DNA of 64,000 nucleotides, taken from contig MNXA01000054.1 of assembly GCA_001871195.1 (NCBI GenBank), positions 1 through 64,000 of the forward strand, written 5' to 3'. The translations under genes and the position numbers were made by a program. This DNA is from Zetaproteobacteria bacterium CG1_02_55_237 (GTDB lineage: Bacteria > Pseudomonadota > Zetaproteobacteria > Mariprofundales > Mariprofundaceae). Below the pieces are notes generated by a model that saw nothing but the letters and a program-made list of their open reading frames with translations, did not search any database and had not been told where the DNA came from. Positions 36,774 to 45,779 of the stretch are shown piece by piece (positions within the stretch are counted from its first letter, which is position 1; each line of letters begins with the position of its first letter).

Positions 36774-37121
36774 ATGTGTGCGAGCAGGGCTGAAGACTTG
36801 AAACGATGCAGGATATTATCCTGTCTTGCGGCGAGTTTTGCCCTGTTCGCACTCGCATTAACCCTTGCTCCGCAGAGCAGCCTGGCCGACGATATGGACC
36901 GGGTGCGTGAACTGCGTAGCACATCAAGCATCATGCCTCTTTCGCAACTGCTGCAGGAGGTGGAGAAACAATACCCCGGAACCTTGCTTGAGGTTGAGCT
37001 TGAAGAGGAAAAAGGGCGGGTGATCTATGAAATGGAATTGCTGGGTGAGGATAGGGTTGTGCGTACCCTCAAGGTCAATGCCAGAAATGGCAAAATACTC
37101 TCGGTGGACAGGGAAGACTGA
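36774..37121 (+). CDS. PepSY domain protein, exported
   Basis: A 115-residue protein with an N-terminal hydrophobic signal (LSCLAASFALFALALTLAPQSSLADD) and a single PepSY-like domain: LSQLLQEVEKQYPGTLLEVELEEEKGRVIYEMELL then RTLKVNARNGKILSVDRED. Such proteins often accompany two-component systems and may modulate the sensor in the periplasm. Start is ATG 36774; TTG 36798 would give a more typical signal peptide. Its stop overlaps the regulator start (TGATG). Confidence 0.85.
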   Translation: MCASRAEDLKRCRILSCLAASFALFALALTLAPQSSLADDMDRVRELRSTSSIMPLSQLLQEVEKQYPGTLLEVELEEEKGRVIYEMELLGEDRVVRTLKVNARNGKILSVDRED

Positions 37122-37810
37122 TGCGCTTGCTGCTGATTGAGGATGATCGAGATCTGAACAAGGAGTTAACCAGCGAGCTCTCCCGGCGCGGCTTCGCTGT
37201 GGATAGCTGTCATGAAGGTGTGGATGGTGCTTTCATGGGAGAAAGCGAGCCCTATGACATCATCATTCTGGATCTCGGTCTTCCCGACCTTCCCGGTTTG
37301 AGCATTCTGGAACAGTGGCGCGCCAAGGGCATCAAAACCCCGGTACTGATTCTCACCGCGCGCGGTGCATGGCATGAAAAGGTGGATGGTTTCCGCAAGG
37401 GGGCCGATGATTACCTGACCAAGCCCTTCCATATCGAGGAGCTTGCCGTCCGTTTGCAGGCACTGGTCAAGCGCTCGGCAGGGGTCGTTGTCTCCGGCCT
37501 TGAAATCGGGCGCCTGCGACTGGATGAAGGCAGTCAGTCCGCCCAATGGAAAGAGGCGGATACATGGCGCGACATCGAGCTGACCGGTATCGAGTTTCGA
37601 CTGCTGCGCTACATGATGTTGCATCCTAAAAAGGTCTGCTCCAACTCGCACCTGCTTGAGCATGTCTATGACTTCGATGCTGAAAAAGAAAGCAATGTGA
37701 TTGAGGTTTATATCAGCCGCCTGCGCAAGAAAATCGACAAGGATGTTATCAGCACCCGTCGCGGACAGGGTTATTATCTTGATCCCGATCTGCTTGGCGA
37801 CAAGGACTGA
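37121..37810 (+). CDS. PhoP-like response regulator
   Basis: A 229-residue OmpR/PhoP-family response regulator. Phosphoacceptor D51 lies in IIILDLGLPDLPG with the acidic pair EDD at 7-9, and LTARGAWHEKVDGFRKGADDYLTKPFHIEEL closely follows PhoP. The C-terminal winged helix ends YISRLRKKIDKDVISTRRGQGYYLDP. It overlaps PepSY and kinase genes by one base each, so the three are translated together. Predicted targets are the tandem TTTCAG sites before the cytochrome operon and before the outer-membrane protein gene. Confidence 0.95.
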   Translation: MRLLLIEDDRDLNKELTSELSRRGFAVDSCHEGVDGAFMGESEPYDIIILDLGLPDLPGLSILEQWRAKGIKTPVLILTARGAWHEKVDGFRKGADDYLTKPFHIEELAVRLQALVKRSAGVVVSGLEIGRLRLDEGSQSAQWKEADTWRDIELTGIEFRLLRYMMLHPKKVCSNSHLLEHVYDFDAEKESNVIEVYISRLRKKIDKDVISTRRGQGYYLDPDLLGDKD

Positions 37811-39105
37811 TGGTTTCCCTCAGGCAGCGCCTCATCCTGAGTCTGGCCGCCAGCCTGGCATTTTTCTTTATTGTTCAGACCCTGATGATCGGCAATGAAG
37901 TTGAGGACCTGGGCGAACGCAATCTGCTTTCCCGTCTGCAGCATGATCAGGATCAGATTCTGGCGGCGTTGGAATGGACGCCGCCCGCAGCTCCTGAATT
38001 GCGTCAGTCGCTGATCCCCGGTATCTACGAGCGCCCCTTTTCGGGCCACTATTTTCAGCTGGATATCGGCGGCGAAAGCCTGCGCTCGCGTTCGCTGTGG
38101 GACGAACAGATGCCACCACAATCTGAGTCCATGATGCACGATGTTCCCGGCCCGGACGGTCAGCGGTTGCTGATTTTGCAGAATGCCGTCCAGATCAACG
38201 GGCAGACCATCACCATACGTACCGCAGAGAACATTCTGCCGATCGAATTTTCAACCGGTGTCTTCCAGCGTCATCTGCTGTTATTTGCCGTGGCCGCCGT
38301 CGTGGCCCTGATGGTTCTGCAGGGGTGGCTAATCGGGTATAGCCTGAAGCCGCTGCGTCGCGTACAGCGGCAGATCAATCGTCTGAAAAATGGCGACCTT
38401 GGGCAGATCGATGCGCCTGCCCCTGATGAAATCATGCCGCTGGTTGAGGAGATCAATCACCTGATGCGCCTTATGCAGCAACGCCTGCAGCGTTCGCGCC
38501 ATGCCTTGGGTGACTTGGCACATAGCCTGAAAACACCGCTGGCAGTGGCCCGTCAGATTGTTCAACGGCAGCCGGATTCAGCTGATAATCAACAGCTTGG
38601 CGAACAGCTGGAGCGCATTGTGCAACGCATTGAACGCGAGCTGGTGCGTGCCCGGACGGCTGGCCGCATGCCCGGTGGACAATGGGCCGACCCTGAACAG
38701 GATATTCGGGACATGAGCCAAATGCTTGCGCAGGTATTTCCGCACATCATGTTCGACCTGCAGATCGATGCAAATCTGAAGATACCCGCAGACCGCGAGG
38801 ACATGATGGAAATTTTTGGCAATCTGCTCGAAAACGCCTGCAAATGGGCCCACTCAGAAGTGCGATGCAGCGTAAGGAATGAGCAGCGCAAAACCTCCAT
38901 ATGCATCGAGGACGACGGCCCCGGCATCGAAGCGGAGGAATATGAACATCTGCTATTTCGCGGCACCCGGGCCGATGAGTCGCAGCCGGGACATGGGTTG
39001 GGGCTGTCCATTGTTTCCGAAATGGTGGCGGCATACGAGGGCAACATTGAACTATCCCGCTCTTCCGATTTGTACGGCCTGAAGGTCAGTATTCTTTTGT
39101 CCTGA
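37810..39105 (+). CDS. PhoQ-like sensor histidine kinase
   Basis: A 431-residue membrane sensor kinase. Two hydrophobic helices (about 8-28 and 156-178) frame a periplasmic sensor of about 125 residues. A HAMP-like linker follows (LKPLRRVQRQINRLKNGDL), then the phosphoacceptor motif DLAHSLKTPLAVARQ with H238, similar to PhoQ, and the ATP-binding N box ENACKWA (about 341-347), EDDGPGI and GHGLGLSIV. The periplasmic ligand is unknown; the upstream PepSY protein is a candidate partner. Confidence 0.95.
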   Translation: MVSLRQRLILSLAASLAFFFIVQTLMIGNEVEDLGERNLLSRLQHDQDQILAALEWTPPAAPELRQSLIPGIYERPFSGHYFQLDIGGESLRSRSLWDEQMPPQSESMMHDVPGPDGQRLLILQNAVQINGQTITIRTAENILPIEFSTGVFQRHLLLFAVAAVVALMVLQGWLIGYSLKPLRRVQRQINRLKNGDLGQIDAPAPDEIMPLVEEINHLMRLMQQRLQRSRHALGDLAHSLKTPLAVARQIVQRQPDSADNQQLGEQLERIVQRIERELVRARTAGRMPGGQWADPEQDIRDMSQMLAQVFPHIMFDLQIDANLKIPADREDMMEIFGNLLENACKWAHSEVRCSVRNEQRKTSICIEDDGPGIEAEEYEHLLFRGTRADESQPGHGLGLSIVSEMVAAYEGNIELSRSSDLYGLKVSILLS

Positions 39106-39108
39106 TTT

Positions 39109-39125
39109 TTTCAGGTTCATTTCAG
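39109..39125 (+). promoter_or_regulatory. Candidate tandem operator before the outer-membrane protein gene
   Basis: TTTCAG (39109-39114) and TTTCAG (39120-39125), with GTTCA between them; one base differs from the site at 35114-35130. It begins four bases after the kinase stop and ends 47 bases before the ATG at 39173. No clear -10 box is visible. Confidence 0.6.
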
Positions 39126-39172
39126 CTCCGGCATGCAGGATTCGTTCAATTACAAATCAAGGAGCTTCATCG

Positions 39173-39739
39173 ATGAGTCATTCATTCAAAATTGCCTCGG
39201 CATTCTGTCTGATGCTGGCCTTCTCCGGCAGTGCATTTGCATCCGATCCCTATGTCGGCGCAAGCCTTGGTGCCTTCAATGTCGGCACCGGTGTTTCCAA
39301 AAAGGCTGTTACCGGCGGATTTGTGCAGATTGGCGATGACTTTTCCGAATATCTGGGTGCGGAGCTGCGCATCGGCGCATCGGGCAACTCCAAACAGGGC
39401 GGCGCCGCACAGGCTAAAGCCCGTATCGACTATTTTGGCGCTGCCTTGCTCAAGCCGAAGTACAACTTCGACGACCAGTGGATGGGCTATGCCCTGATCG
39501 GTGTTGCCACCCTTCGTTCCAGCTATACCGAAACCGGCTTGGCCAAGCAGAAGAAAACCCGTACAGGCTATGCCTACGGCCTTGGTGTGCAGTATCGCCT
39601 TGCCGACAACTATGCGCTGGATGCGGAATACATGCATATGCTGAGCAAGCCCAAGACCAATGCCACGGCTATCAAAACCGCATTTCAGGGCGCTGAAAGC
39701 AGTGTGTTCACCCTTGGCGTGAAGTACTACTTCCACTGA
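39173..39739 (+). CDS. Outer-membrane beta-barrel protein, probable regulon member
   Basis: A 188-residue secreted barrel with signal peptide ending SAFA (about residue 22) and a C-terminal aromatic-rich strand (LGVKYYFH). It is paralogous to the protein at 11612-12235 (shared GAELRIG-type strand, YALIGVATL, RTGYAYGLG). AAGGAGC lies nine bases before the ATG. The tandem TTTCAG site upstream and its position right after the PhoQ-like kinase suggest that the adjacent two-component system controls it. Function unknown. Confidence 0.88.
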   Translation: MSHSFKIASAFCLMLAFSGSAFASDPYVGASLGAFNVGTGVSKKAVTGGFVQIGDDFSEYLGAELRIGASGNSKQGGAAQAKARIDYFGAALLKPKYNFDDQWMGYALIGVATLRSSYTETGLAKQKKTRTGYAYGLGVQYRLADNYALDAEYMHMLSKPKTNATAIKTAFQGAESSVFTLGVKYYFH

Positions 39740-39800
39740 TTTTTCCTTAGTTCGGGGGCGCTCCCTCCTCTCCCTCCCCCTTTCGGCAGGAGCGCCTCTG

Positions 39801-39834
39801 AAAACGGCGGAAGCATTTGCTTCCGCCGTTTTTC
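39801..39834 (+). terminator. Rho-independent terminator after the outer-membrane protein gene
   Basis: AACGGCGGAAGC pairs with GCTTCCGCCGTT around an ATTT loop, followed by a T-run. It separates the barrel gene from the adenylate cyclase gene. Confidence 0.93.
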
Positions 39835-39881
39835 TTGCTGCGCAGTCTGTTCTCAGGGGAAAATCGGGCTAGACTGCCGGG

Positions 39882-41384
39882 ATGTCGCTGCCGGAACTTC
39901 TTTTATCATGGAAACAAACCCTTGCCACCATGCGCTTTCCCATCCGTTGGCGCTGGATGGCGCTGGTCAGTGTTACCGTCGCGCTGGCCGTACTCATTGT
40001 TTCCCTGATTCTGCTCAATATGGAGCGCGAGGCATGGCGTAAATCCCAGTCTGCGCAGGCCAAGGTGATGGTTGAGCGGCTTGGCGACGAAGTGAAAAGT
40101 TTTATGCTCGCCGCCAGAAAACTGGATAAAACCCAGGTCGACATCATTGTCACCGGCTTTCGTGAAAAGGTGCCAACCGTGCTGGGCATTCAGGTGCAAT
40201 ACGCTGACGGTGAGCTGCACGACTATGGAGAAGTCGGGGAGGCTGCTGCACTGGCCGAGGGTAGTGCTCCGCAGTCTGCCGCACATCTGCTGCTTTCCGA
40301 CGATCTCTGGTATGTCCAGCCGGTGAGTTATGCCAAGACGCGGGTCGGCAGTATTGCCGTGCGCTTCTCCGGTGATGAATGGCGACAAATGGCCAATCGC
40401 TTTATTGCCGGAACCCTGATGGTGGCCATTATCGTTATTCTATTGGCCAGCATCGCCGCCTATTGGGTGGCCACGCGCATGAGTCGTCCGCTGGAGGCAC
40501 TGGCCATGGCCGCCCGGCATGTTGCCGACGGCGATTTCAGTACGCGCATTCCGGTCCGCGGCAATGATGAAATCAGCGACGCAGGACAACAATTCAACCA
40601 TATGGTCAGCGAACTGGCGCACAAAGAAAAATTGCGCGACGTATTCGGCCGCTATCTCAATCCGAAGCTGGTTAACGATATGTTCAGCGAAAACAGTGCT
40701 GCGCCCGTCAGCCATCGCCAGCAGGTATCCGTTCTGTTCGCTGACATGGTGGGATTTACGAGCTTTTCAGAGCATACCCCGAGTGAAGAGGTCGTGCAGG
40801 TGTTGAACCGGCATTTCGAACTTTTTCATCGCATCATCGATTACTACGGCGGGCATGTTGATAAATACATCGGCGATGCAGTGATGGCTGTTTTCAATCA
40901 TCCGCATGAAGACGAGGCGCATGTGCGCCACGCGGCCATGGCCGGCATGGCCATGACAATTGCCTGCCAGCGCCTGAATGAAATGAACAGCAACGGGGCG
41001 GAGGTCTTGTTCCGCGTCGGCATCAATCATGGCGAGGCAATTGTCGGCAACATCGGTGCTGTCGAGCGACTGGAGTACACGGTGATTGGTGATGCGGTGA
41101 ATGTGGCGTCGCGCATGACCGGGCTGGGGGCAGGCGGCGAAGTTGTGTTATCGAAGAACACATTCGGTGAGATCGGCAAGGGTTTCAACTTCGACAGTAT
41201 TGGACAGAAATCCATCAAAGGCATTCAAAAGCCTATCAACTGCGGTAGGCTTGTTGCCGAGGATAAAAAGGCCATTGTGAACATGCAGCATGCCGTCGCG
41301 CTGGCCTTCGATTTGACTCTGGAAAAGAAGCCGCAATCTGCCGACACAGAAGGAGAACGCATTGCCTCTACTGATCAAGCTTAG
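39882..41384 (+). CDS. Class III adenylate cyclase with membrane sensor and HAMP domain
   Basis: A 500-residue membrane protein. A first helix (about 26-46) and a second (about 173-193) flank an extracytoplasmic sensor of roughly 120 residues. A HAMP domain follows (MSRPLEALAMAARHVADGDF), then a class III cyclase domain: metal-binding D288 in LFADMVGFTSF, DKYIGD (327-332) and IGDAVNVASRM for catalysis. The lysine of DKYIGD favours ATP over GTP. The 3' end overlaps the following lipoprotein gene by 23 bases. Ligand unknown. Confidence 0.93.
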   Translation: MSLPELLLSWKQTLATMRFPIRWRWMALVSVTVALAVLIVSLILLNMEREAWRKSQSAQAKVMVERLGDEVKSFMLAARKLDKTQVDIIVTGFREKVPTVLGIQVQYADGELHDYGEVGEAAALAEGSAPQSAAHLLLSDDLWYVQPVSYAKTRVGSIAVRFSGDEWRQMANRFIAGTLMVAIIVILLASIAAYWVATRMSRPLEALAMAARHVADGDFSTRIPVRGNDEISDAGQQFNHMVSELAHKEKLRDVFGRYLNPKLVNDMFSENSAAPVSHRQQVSVLFADMVGFTSFSEHTPSEEVVQVLNRHFELFHRIIDYYGGHVDKYIGDAVMAVFNHPHEDEAHVRHAAMAGMAMTIACQRLNEMNSNGAEVLFRVGINHGEAIVGNIGAVERLEYTVIGDAVNVASRMTGLGAGGEVVLSKNTFGEIGKGFNFDSIGQKSIKGIQKPINCGRLVAEDKKAIVNMQHAVALAFDLTLEKKPQSADTEGERIASTDQA

Positions 41385-42516
41385 ATTAAATTCCCTGTTC
41401 AGTTTGCATCTGCCATTTCTGCTGGTGCTGCTTCTGTCGGCTTGTGGTGGAGGCTCAGGCATTGGCAAGCACATGAGCTCCGACATAGGCCGGGGTATGA
41501 GTGCTCTCAAAACCGTAACATTCAGCGCAGTCGGCAGCTACAAGACAGCACTGCACTACTACGAGAGTGGTGACATCATGTTGGCAAGAAGTGCCGCCAT
41601 CCGCACTGATGCCAAGCGACCGGATTACCCGGATGCACAGAAGTTACTCAAGGAAAAAATCGAACCTGCCCGGCTGCAACTGCTGCGCCACTATCGGCGC
41701 ATGGCAGAAAAAGAAGAGCAACGTGGTGCCCTGTATCGAGCCAAGGAATTTTATCTGAAAACCGCGACTGTATGGATCGGCGATGACAGTATGTTGCAGC
41801 AGGCTGCACGTATTGACCTGATTCTGCGCCAGAAACGCATTGACCAGCTCAGTGAACAGCGCCGCAAGGAAGATGCGCAATTGCTTGATGCTCTGAACCG
41901 CTATTCCCCGCCCAGAGGCCTGGACCCCAAGGACCAGCCGATGGCCCGCGAAGAGGAGCGTATTCAGGATCTTGTGCTGACGCGTGGGCGCAATGCCTGG
42001 CGGGCAGCCAAGCGCGAATTGCATGAGGGCCATCCCGAGATAGCCTATGTCGAGGCCGAATCCTACCTGCGGCTACGTCCGGGTTCGCACAACGGGCCTC
42101 TTCTTATGCGGGAGGTCAAAGAAGCCTTGCCCAAGGGTCTGCGCATTCCGCAGGAAAGCCGTCAGCAACGGAGCAAGGCAAGCGCATCACCACAACAGGT
42201 CACGGCAGATCAAATCAACCAGCTTATGCAGCAGGACAAGTGGATACAGGCGTATTCGTATGCGCTGATATATCGTCGCGAAGGTGGCGATGAGGCTGAT
42301 GCCCTGTTGCAGTCCATTAACAAAACATTGAAGAAACAGGCTGAAGTGGCTTTCAGGGCTGGTCAGATGGCATTTCAGAGCGAGCAACTGGATAAGGCCG
42401 TCGAGGAATGGGGCAAGGCGGCCGAATTGCAGCCGGACAACCGCGATTACACCGACAGTCTTCGTCGCGCCCAGGAGCTGCAGGAACGCTTTAGAATTTT
42501 GCAGAGTAATGGGTAA
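41362..42516 (+). CDS. TPR-like lipoprotein
   Basis: A 384-residue predicted lipoprotein starting at TTG 41362, with AAGGAG (41350-41355) as ribosome-binding site. The signal LPFLLVLLLSAC gives a lipobox LSAC at about residue 28. The body is mostly alpha-helical and charged, with TPR-like pairs (YKTALHYYESGDIMLARSAA; RGALYRAKEFYLKTA; ALIYRREGGDEADALLQSINKTL; AEVAFRAGQMAFQSEQLDKAVEEWGKAAELQPDNRDYTD abbreviated here as its two helices). No enzyme motif is seen. Overlap with the cyclase gene and closeness to ispG suggest co-transcription. Function unknown. Confidence 0.8.
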   Translation: MPLLIKLRLNSLFSLHLPFLLVLLLSACGGGSGIGKHMSSDIGRGMSALKTVTFSAVGSYKTALHYYESGDIMLARSAAIRTDAKRPDYPDAQKLLKEKIEPARLQLLRHYRRMAEKEEQRGALYRAKEFYLKTATVWIGDDSMLQQAARIDLILRQKRIDQLSEQRRKEDAQLLDALNRYSPPRGLDPKDQPMAREEERIQDLVLTRGRNAWRAAKRELHEGHPEIAYVEAESYLRLRPGSHNGPLLMREVKEALPKGLRIPQESRQQRSKASASPQQVTADQINQLMQQDKWIQAYSYALIYRREGGDEADALLQSINKTLKKQAEVAFRAGQMAFQSEQLDKAVEEWGKAAELQPDNRDYTDSLRRAQELQERFRILQSNG

Positions 42517-42555
42517 GGATGCAGACAATTAAACCGGAACAGAGGCAAAAAAGAC

Positions 42556-43671
42556 ATGCGTGATCAGATCGTCCAAACCAGGCGCAAAACCCGCCAGTTG
42601 AGCGTCGGCAAGGTGTTGATCGGCGGCGATGCCCCGATTGCCGTGCAGTCGATGACCAATACGCCGACCACCGATATCGATGCCACTGTCGCCCAAACCC
42701 GACGATTGGCGGAAGCAGGTGCGGATATCGTGCGTATCTCGGTGCCCGATCCTGAATCGGCTGCCGCCATGCCGGAGATTCTTAATCAGGTCGACGTGCC
42801 GATCATCGCCGACATCCATTTCAGCCACAAAATGGCACTGGCAGCCATCGAGGCCGGTGTGCACGGCCTACGCCTGAATCCCGGTAACATCGGCAGTCGC
42901 GACCGCGTTGAAACAGTCGTCAAGGCTGCACAGGAGCGCGGTATCTCCATTCGCATCGGCGTCAATGCCGGCTCACTGGAAAAGTCGCTGCTGGAGAAAT
43001 ACGGCGAGCCCTGTGCCGATGCCATGGTTGAATCGGCACTCGGTCATATTCGCATTCTTGAAGAGATGAACTTCCACGACATCAAGGTGTCGCTTAAGGC
43101 CAGCAATATCCCGATGACGGTGGCTGCATATCGCAAGCTGGCAGATGTGGTGGATTATCCCTTCCATCTCGGCATCACTGAGGCCGGCAGCAAGTTTAGC
43201 GGTACGGTGAAATCGGCCATCGGCCTCGGCCTGCTTCTGGCCGACGGTATTGGCGATACCATCCGCATTTCACTGGCCGCAGAGCCTGAGGAAGAGATTC
43301 GCGCCGGCTTTGAAATCCTTAAATGCCTGAATTTGCGCCACCGCGGCGTGAATCTGATTGCCTGCCCGTCCTGCGCGCGGCAGAAGTTCGATGTGATTCG
43401 CACCGTCGAGTTGCTGGAGAAGCGTCTGGCGCACATCCATGAGCCGATGGACGTGGCCGTGATCGGTTGCGTGGTCAACGGACCTGGCGAGGCACGCGAG
43501 GCGGGTCTTGGAATCACTGGCGGCTATCCGGTGCACCTGATGTACAAGGATGGCAAGCCGAGCGGCAAGCTCAAGTCCGGTGATCTGGTGGAGCAACTGG
43601 CGCAGGAAGTCGAGGCGCGTGCCGCAAAGCAGGCCGCTGATCGGTCCGCTAAGGGAGAGAGCAAGTCTTGA
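42556..43671 (+). CDS. ispG: 4-hydroxy-3-methylbut-2-enyl diphosphate synthase (flavodoxin)
   Basis: Iron-sulfur enzyme of the MEP isoprenoid pathway. It opens [16 protein letters not shown], has [12 protein letters not shown] near residue 32 and the 4Fe-4S cysteines in CPSCARQ (about 273-279) and [16 protein letters not shown] (about 304). The 371-residue length is typical. The stop overlaps hisS by 4 bases, the widespread ispG-hisS order. Confidence 0.97.
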   Translation: MRDQIVQTRRKTRQLSVGKVLIGGDAPIAVQSMTNTPTTDIDATVAQTRRLAEAGADIVRISVPDPESAAAMPEILNQVDVPIIADIHFSHKMALAAIEAGVHGLRLNPGNIGSRDRVETVVKAAQERGISIRIGVNAGSLEKSLLEKYGEPCADAMVESALGHIRILEEMNFHDIKVSLKASNIPMTVAAYRKLADVVDYPFHLGITEAGSKFSGTVKSAIGLGLLLADGIGDTIRISLAAEPEEEIRAGFEILKCLNLRHRGVNLIACPSCARQKFDVIRTVELLEKRLAHIHEPMDVAVIGCVVNGPGEAREAGLGITGGYPVHLMYKDGKPSGKLKSGDLVEQLAQEVEARAAKQAADRSAKGESKS

Positions 43672-44915
43672 GTACGCAGTTTCGCAGCATCCGCGGCATC
43701 CATGACGGTCTGCCTGAAGAAGTCCGCCGCTGGCGGCATATCGAGGAAACCGCTCGTCGCATTTTCGCCCGCTACGCATTCTCCGAGGTGCGCCTGCCGG
43801 TGCTGGAGCCGACTGCGATGTTTGTGCGCTCCATCGGCAGCGAAACAGATATCGTAGCCAAGGAAATGTATCGCTTCGAGGATCGTGGCGGTGATGATAT
43901 CTGCCTGCGTCCGGAGGGTACGGCAGGCACGGTGCGCGCTTACCTGCAAGGCGGGCTGACGCGCAGTGGCGCCCAACGCTGGTTTTATATCGGTCCGATG
44001 TTCCGTCGCGAGCGTCCGCAGAAAGGACGCTTGCGCCAGTTTCAACAGATCGGTGTGGAGTGGTTCGGTGTGCAGGGTCCGCTGGAGGATGTCGAAACAC
44101 TGGCCATGGCGCATGCCTTTCTCGAAGAGCTTGGCATCCCCGAACTGGCTATGGAAATTAACTCGCTGGGCTGTCCGGCCTGTCGTCCGGCCTACCGCGA
44201 CAAGCTGGTCGCCTATCTGGAGCTGCGTCGTGAACACCTGTGCGAAACCTGTAACACGCGTATCGACAGCAATCCGCTGCGCGTCCTCGACTGCAAAATC
44301 GAAGCCTGTCAGGCGCAGCTTACTGAGGCACCGGAAATGGCCTCGCATCTGTGTGGCGAATGTCAGGGGCATTTCGAAGCCGTGAAGTCCGGTCTGGATG
44401 CCCTGCAGGTTCCATATCAGGTTAATCCGCGCATCGTGCGCGGACTGGATTATTACAATCGAACCGCCTTTGAAATCGTCACCCGCAAACTCGGAGCACA
44501 GGGCACGGTGCTAGCCGGCGGACGCTACGACGGGCTGGTCGAAGAGCTGGGCGGGCCGGCTACCCCGGCCATCGGCTTCGCCATGGGGATGGAGCGACTT
44601 GCCATGCTGCTGCCGGAATCTGCTCCGGATGCTGTGGATGTGGCCGTGGTTGCCATTGGCGACATGGTTTCCGGATATGGGCTCGCCACTGCCGATGCTC
44701 TGCGTCGCGGTGGGTGTAACGCGATACACTGCGGTGGCGGTGCTGCCAAACGGCAGTTCAAGATTGCCGACCGCGAACAGGCGCGTTTTGTTGCCGTCAT
44801 CGGTGAGGATGAAATGCGCCAGAATCATGTGCAGCTCAAGGATATGCAAAGCGGCACCCAGCAGGCACTGCCCATTGAGGCAGCGGTTGCCGCCATTATG
44901 CAAGGTCATCGCTGA
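43668..44915 (+). CDS. hisS: Histidyl-tRNA synthetase
   Basis: Class II aminoacyl-tRNA synthetase. Motif 2 is visible as [19 protein letters not shown] (about 106-124), the histidine-specific motif as [12 protein letters not shown] (about 257-268), and motif 3 as [13 protein letters not shown]...GFAMGMERL. An anticodon-binding domain forms the C-terminus. Length 415 is normal. The ATGA-like overlap with ispG suggests coupled translation. Confidence 0.97.
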   Translation: MSTQFRSIRGIHDGLPEEVRRWRHIEETARRIFARYAFSEVRLPVLEPTAMFVRSIGSETDIVAKEMYRFEDRGGDDICLRPEGTAGTVRAYLQGGLTRSGAQRWFYIGPMFRRERPQKGRLRQFQQIGVEWFGVQGPLEDVETLAMAHAFLEELGIPELAMEINSLGCPACRPAYRDKLVAYLELRREHLCETCNTRIDSNPLRVLDCKIEACQAQLTEAPEMASHLCGECQGHFEAVKSGLDALQVPYQVNPRIVRGLDYYNRTAFEIVTRKLGAQGTVLAGGRYDGLVEELGGPATPAIGFAMGMERLAMLLPESAPDAVDVAVVAIGDMVSGYGLATADALRRGGCNAIHCGGGAAKRQFKIADREQARFVAVIGEDEMRQNHVQLKDMQSGTQQALPIEAAVAAIMQGHR

Positions 44916-44917
44916 TT

Positions 44918-44955
44918 CAGCTCAAGCTCTCCGATTGAGCTGGGCACCGCCCAGC
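44918..44955 (+). promoter_or_regulatory. Two overlapping, mutually exclusive hairpins in the DUF1538 leader
   Basis: CAGCTCAA (44918-44925) can pair with TTGAGCTG (44935-44942). GCTGGGC (44939-44945) can instead pair with GCCCAGC (44949-44955) around a three-base loop. The two share 44939-44942, so only one can form. No T-run follows. They lie 75 bases before the DUF1538 operon start and 3 bases after the hisS stop. Confidence 0.45.
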
Positions 44956-45029
44956 GTTGGCCTGCGCTGTATGTTACCTGCATACGAAAGGCGGCCGTGC
45001 CGAGCGATATTCCGGCCATGTAAGTATTT

Positions 45030-45779
45030 ATGAACAGCATTCTTGTATCCCTGCACCAGATGGTGCGCCCACTCTTGGGGGCCTTGCGCGACCTCACCCC
45101 CATTATCGTTGTCATCGTCGTTTTTCAGACCCTCGTCCTGCAACAGTCTGTTCCGAATATCGGCGGCATGATCGTCGGTTTTCTTTGCGTGCTTGTTGGT
45201 CTGGCACTATTTGTTCAGGGGCTGGAAAACGCCCTGTTTCCCATCGGTGAGAATCTGGCACATGCCTTTGCCGTTAAGGGGAGCGTGTCATGGTTGTTGC
45301 TGTTTGCCGTTCTGCTTGGCTTTGGCACAACCATTGCCGAACCGGCGCTGATTGCCATTGCAGCCAAGGCCGCGGACGTAGCCGCTGCGGCATCCCTTAT
45401 CGGAATGGATGGCGATTCCCGGGAAGCCTATGCCGATGGACTCAGGCTGAGCGTGGCTGTGTCCGTGGGCCTGTCCATTTTGATCGGTGTGCTGCGTATC
45501 CTGCGCGGTTGGCCACTGCCATATCTCATTATTGGCGGTTATCTGCTCATCGAAATCATGACGCCCTTCGCGCCCCCCGAAATCATTGGCATTGCCTATG
45601 ATGCCGGGGGCGTAACTACTTCAACGATTACCGTGCCGCTGGTCGCGGCCCTTGGCGTGGGGCTCGCCTCCTCCATTCAGGGGCGCAACCCGGTGCTCGA
45701 TGGTTTTGGCCTGATAGCACTTGCTTCACTGCTTCCGATGGTGTTCGTCATGCTCTATGGCCTGGTGGTGCTTGGATGA
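45030..45779 (+). CDS. DUF1538 membrane protein (first copy)
   Basis: A 249-residue inner-membrane protein with about seven hydrophobic segments. Signature motifs are GFGTTIAEPALIAIA (about 97-111) and AYDAGGVTTSTITVPLVAALG (about 189-209), followed by GRNPVLDGFGLIALASLLP. Their equivalents recur in the next gene, so the two are paralogous halves of what looks like a two-subunit or pseudo-symmetric transporter. Conserved glycines, T/S and the glutamate of AEP inside helices are compatible with a substrate path. No ribosome-binding site is evident. Ends overlap the second copy by 4 bases. Function is unknown; a PII-regulated transport role is inferred from neighbours. Confidence 0.85.
   Translation: MNSILVSLHQMVRPLLGALRDLTPIIVVIVVFQTLVLQQSVPNIGGMIVGFLCVLVGLALFVQGLENALFPIGENLAHAFAVKGSVSWLLLFAVLLGFGTTIAEPALIAIAAKAADVAAAASLIGMDGDSREAYADGLRLSVAVSVGLSILIGVLRILRGWPLPYLIIGGYLLIEIMTPFAPPEIIGIAYDAGGVTTSTITVPLVAALGVGLASSIQGRNPVLDGFGLIALASLLPMVFVMLYGLVVLG

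Noticed and set aside
44957-45250. Alternative plus-strand frame overlapping the first DUF1538 gene
   Set aside because: Arginine/histidine-rich out-of-frame product; the DUF1538 frame has conserved motifs shared with its neighbour.
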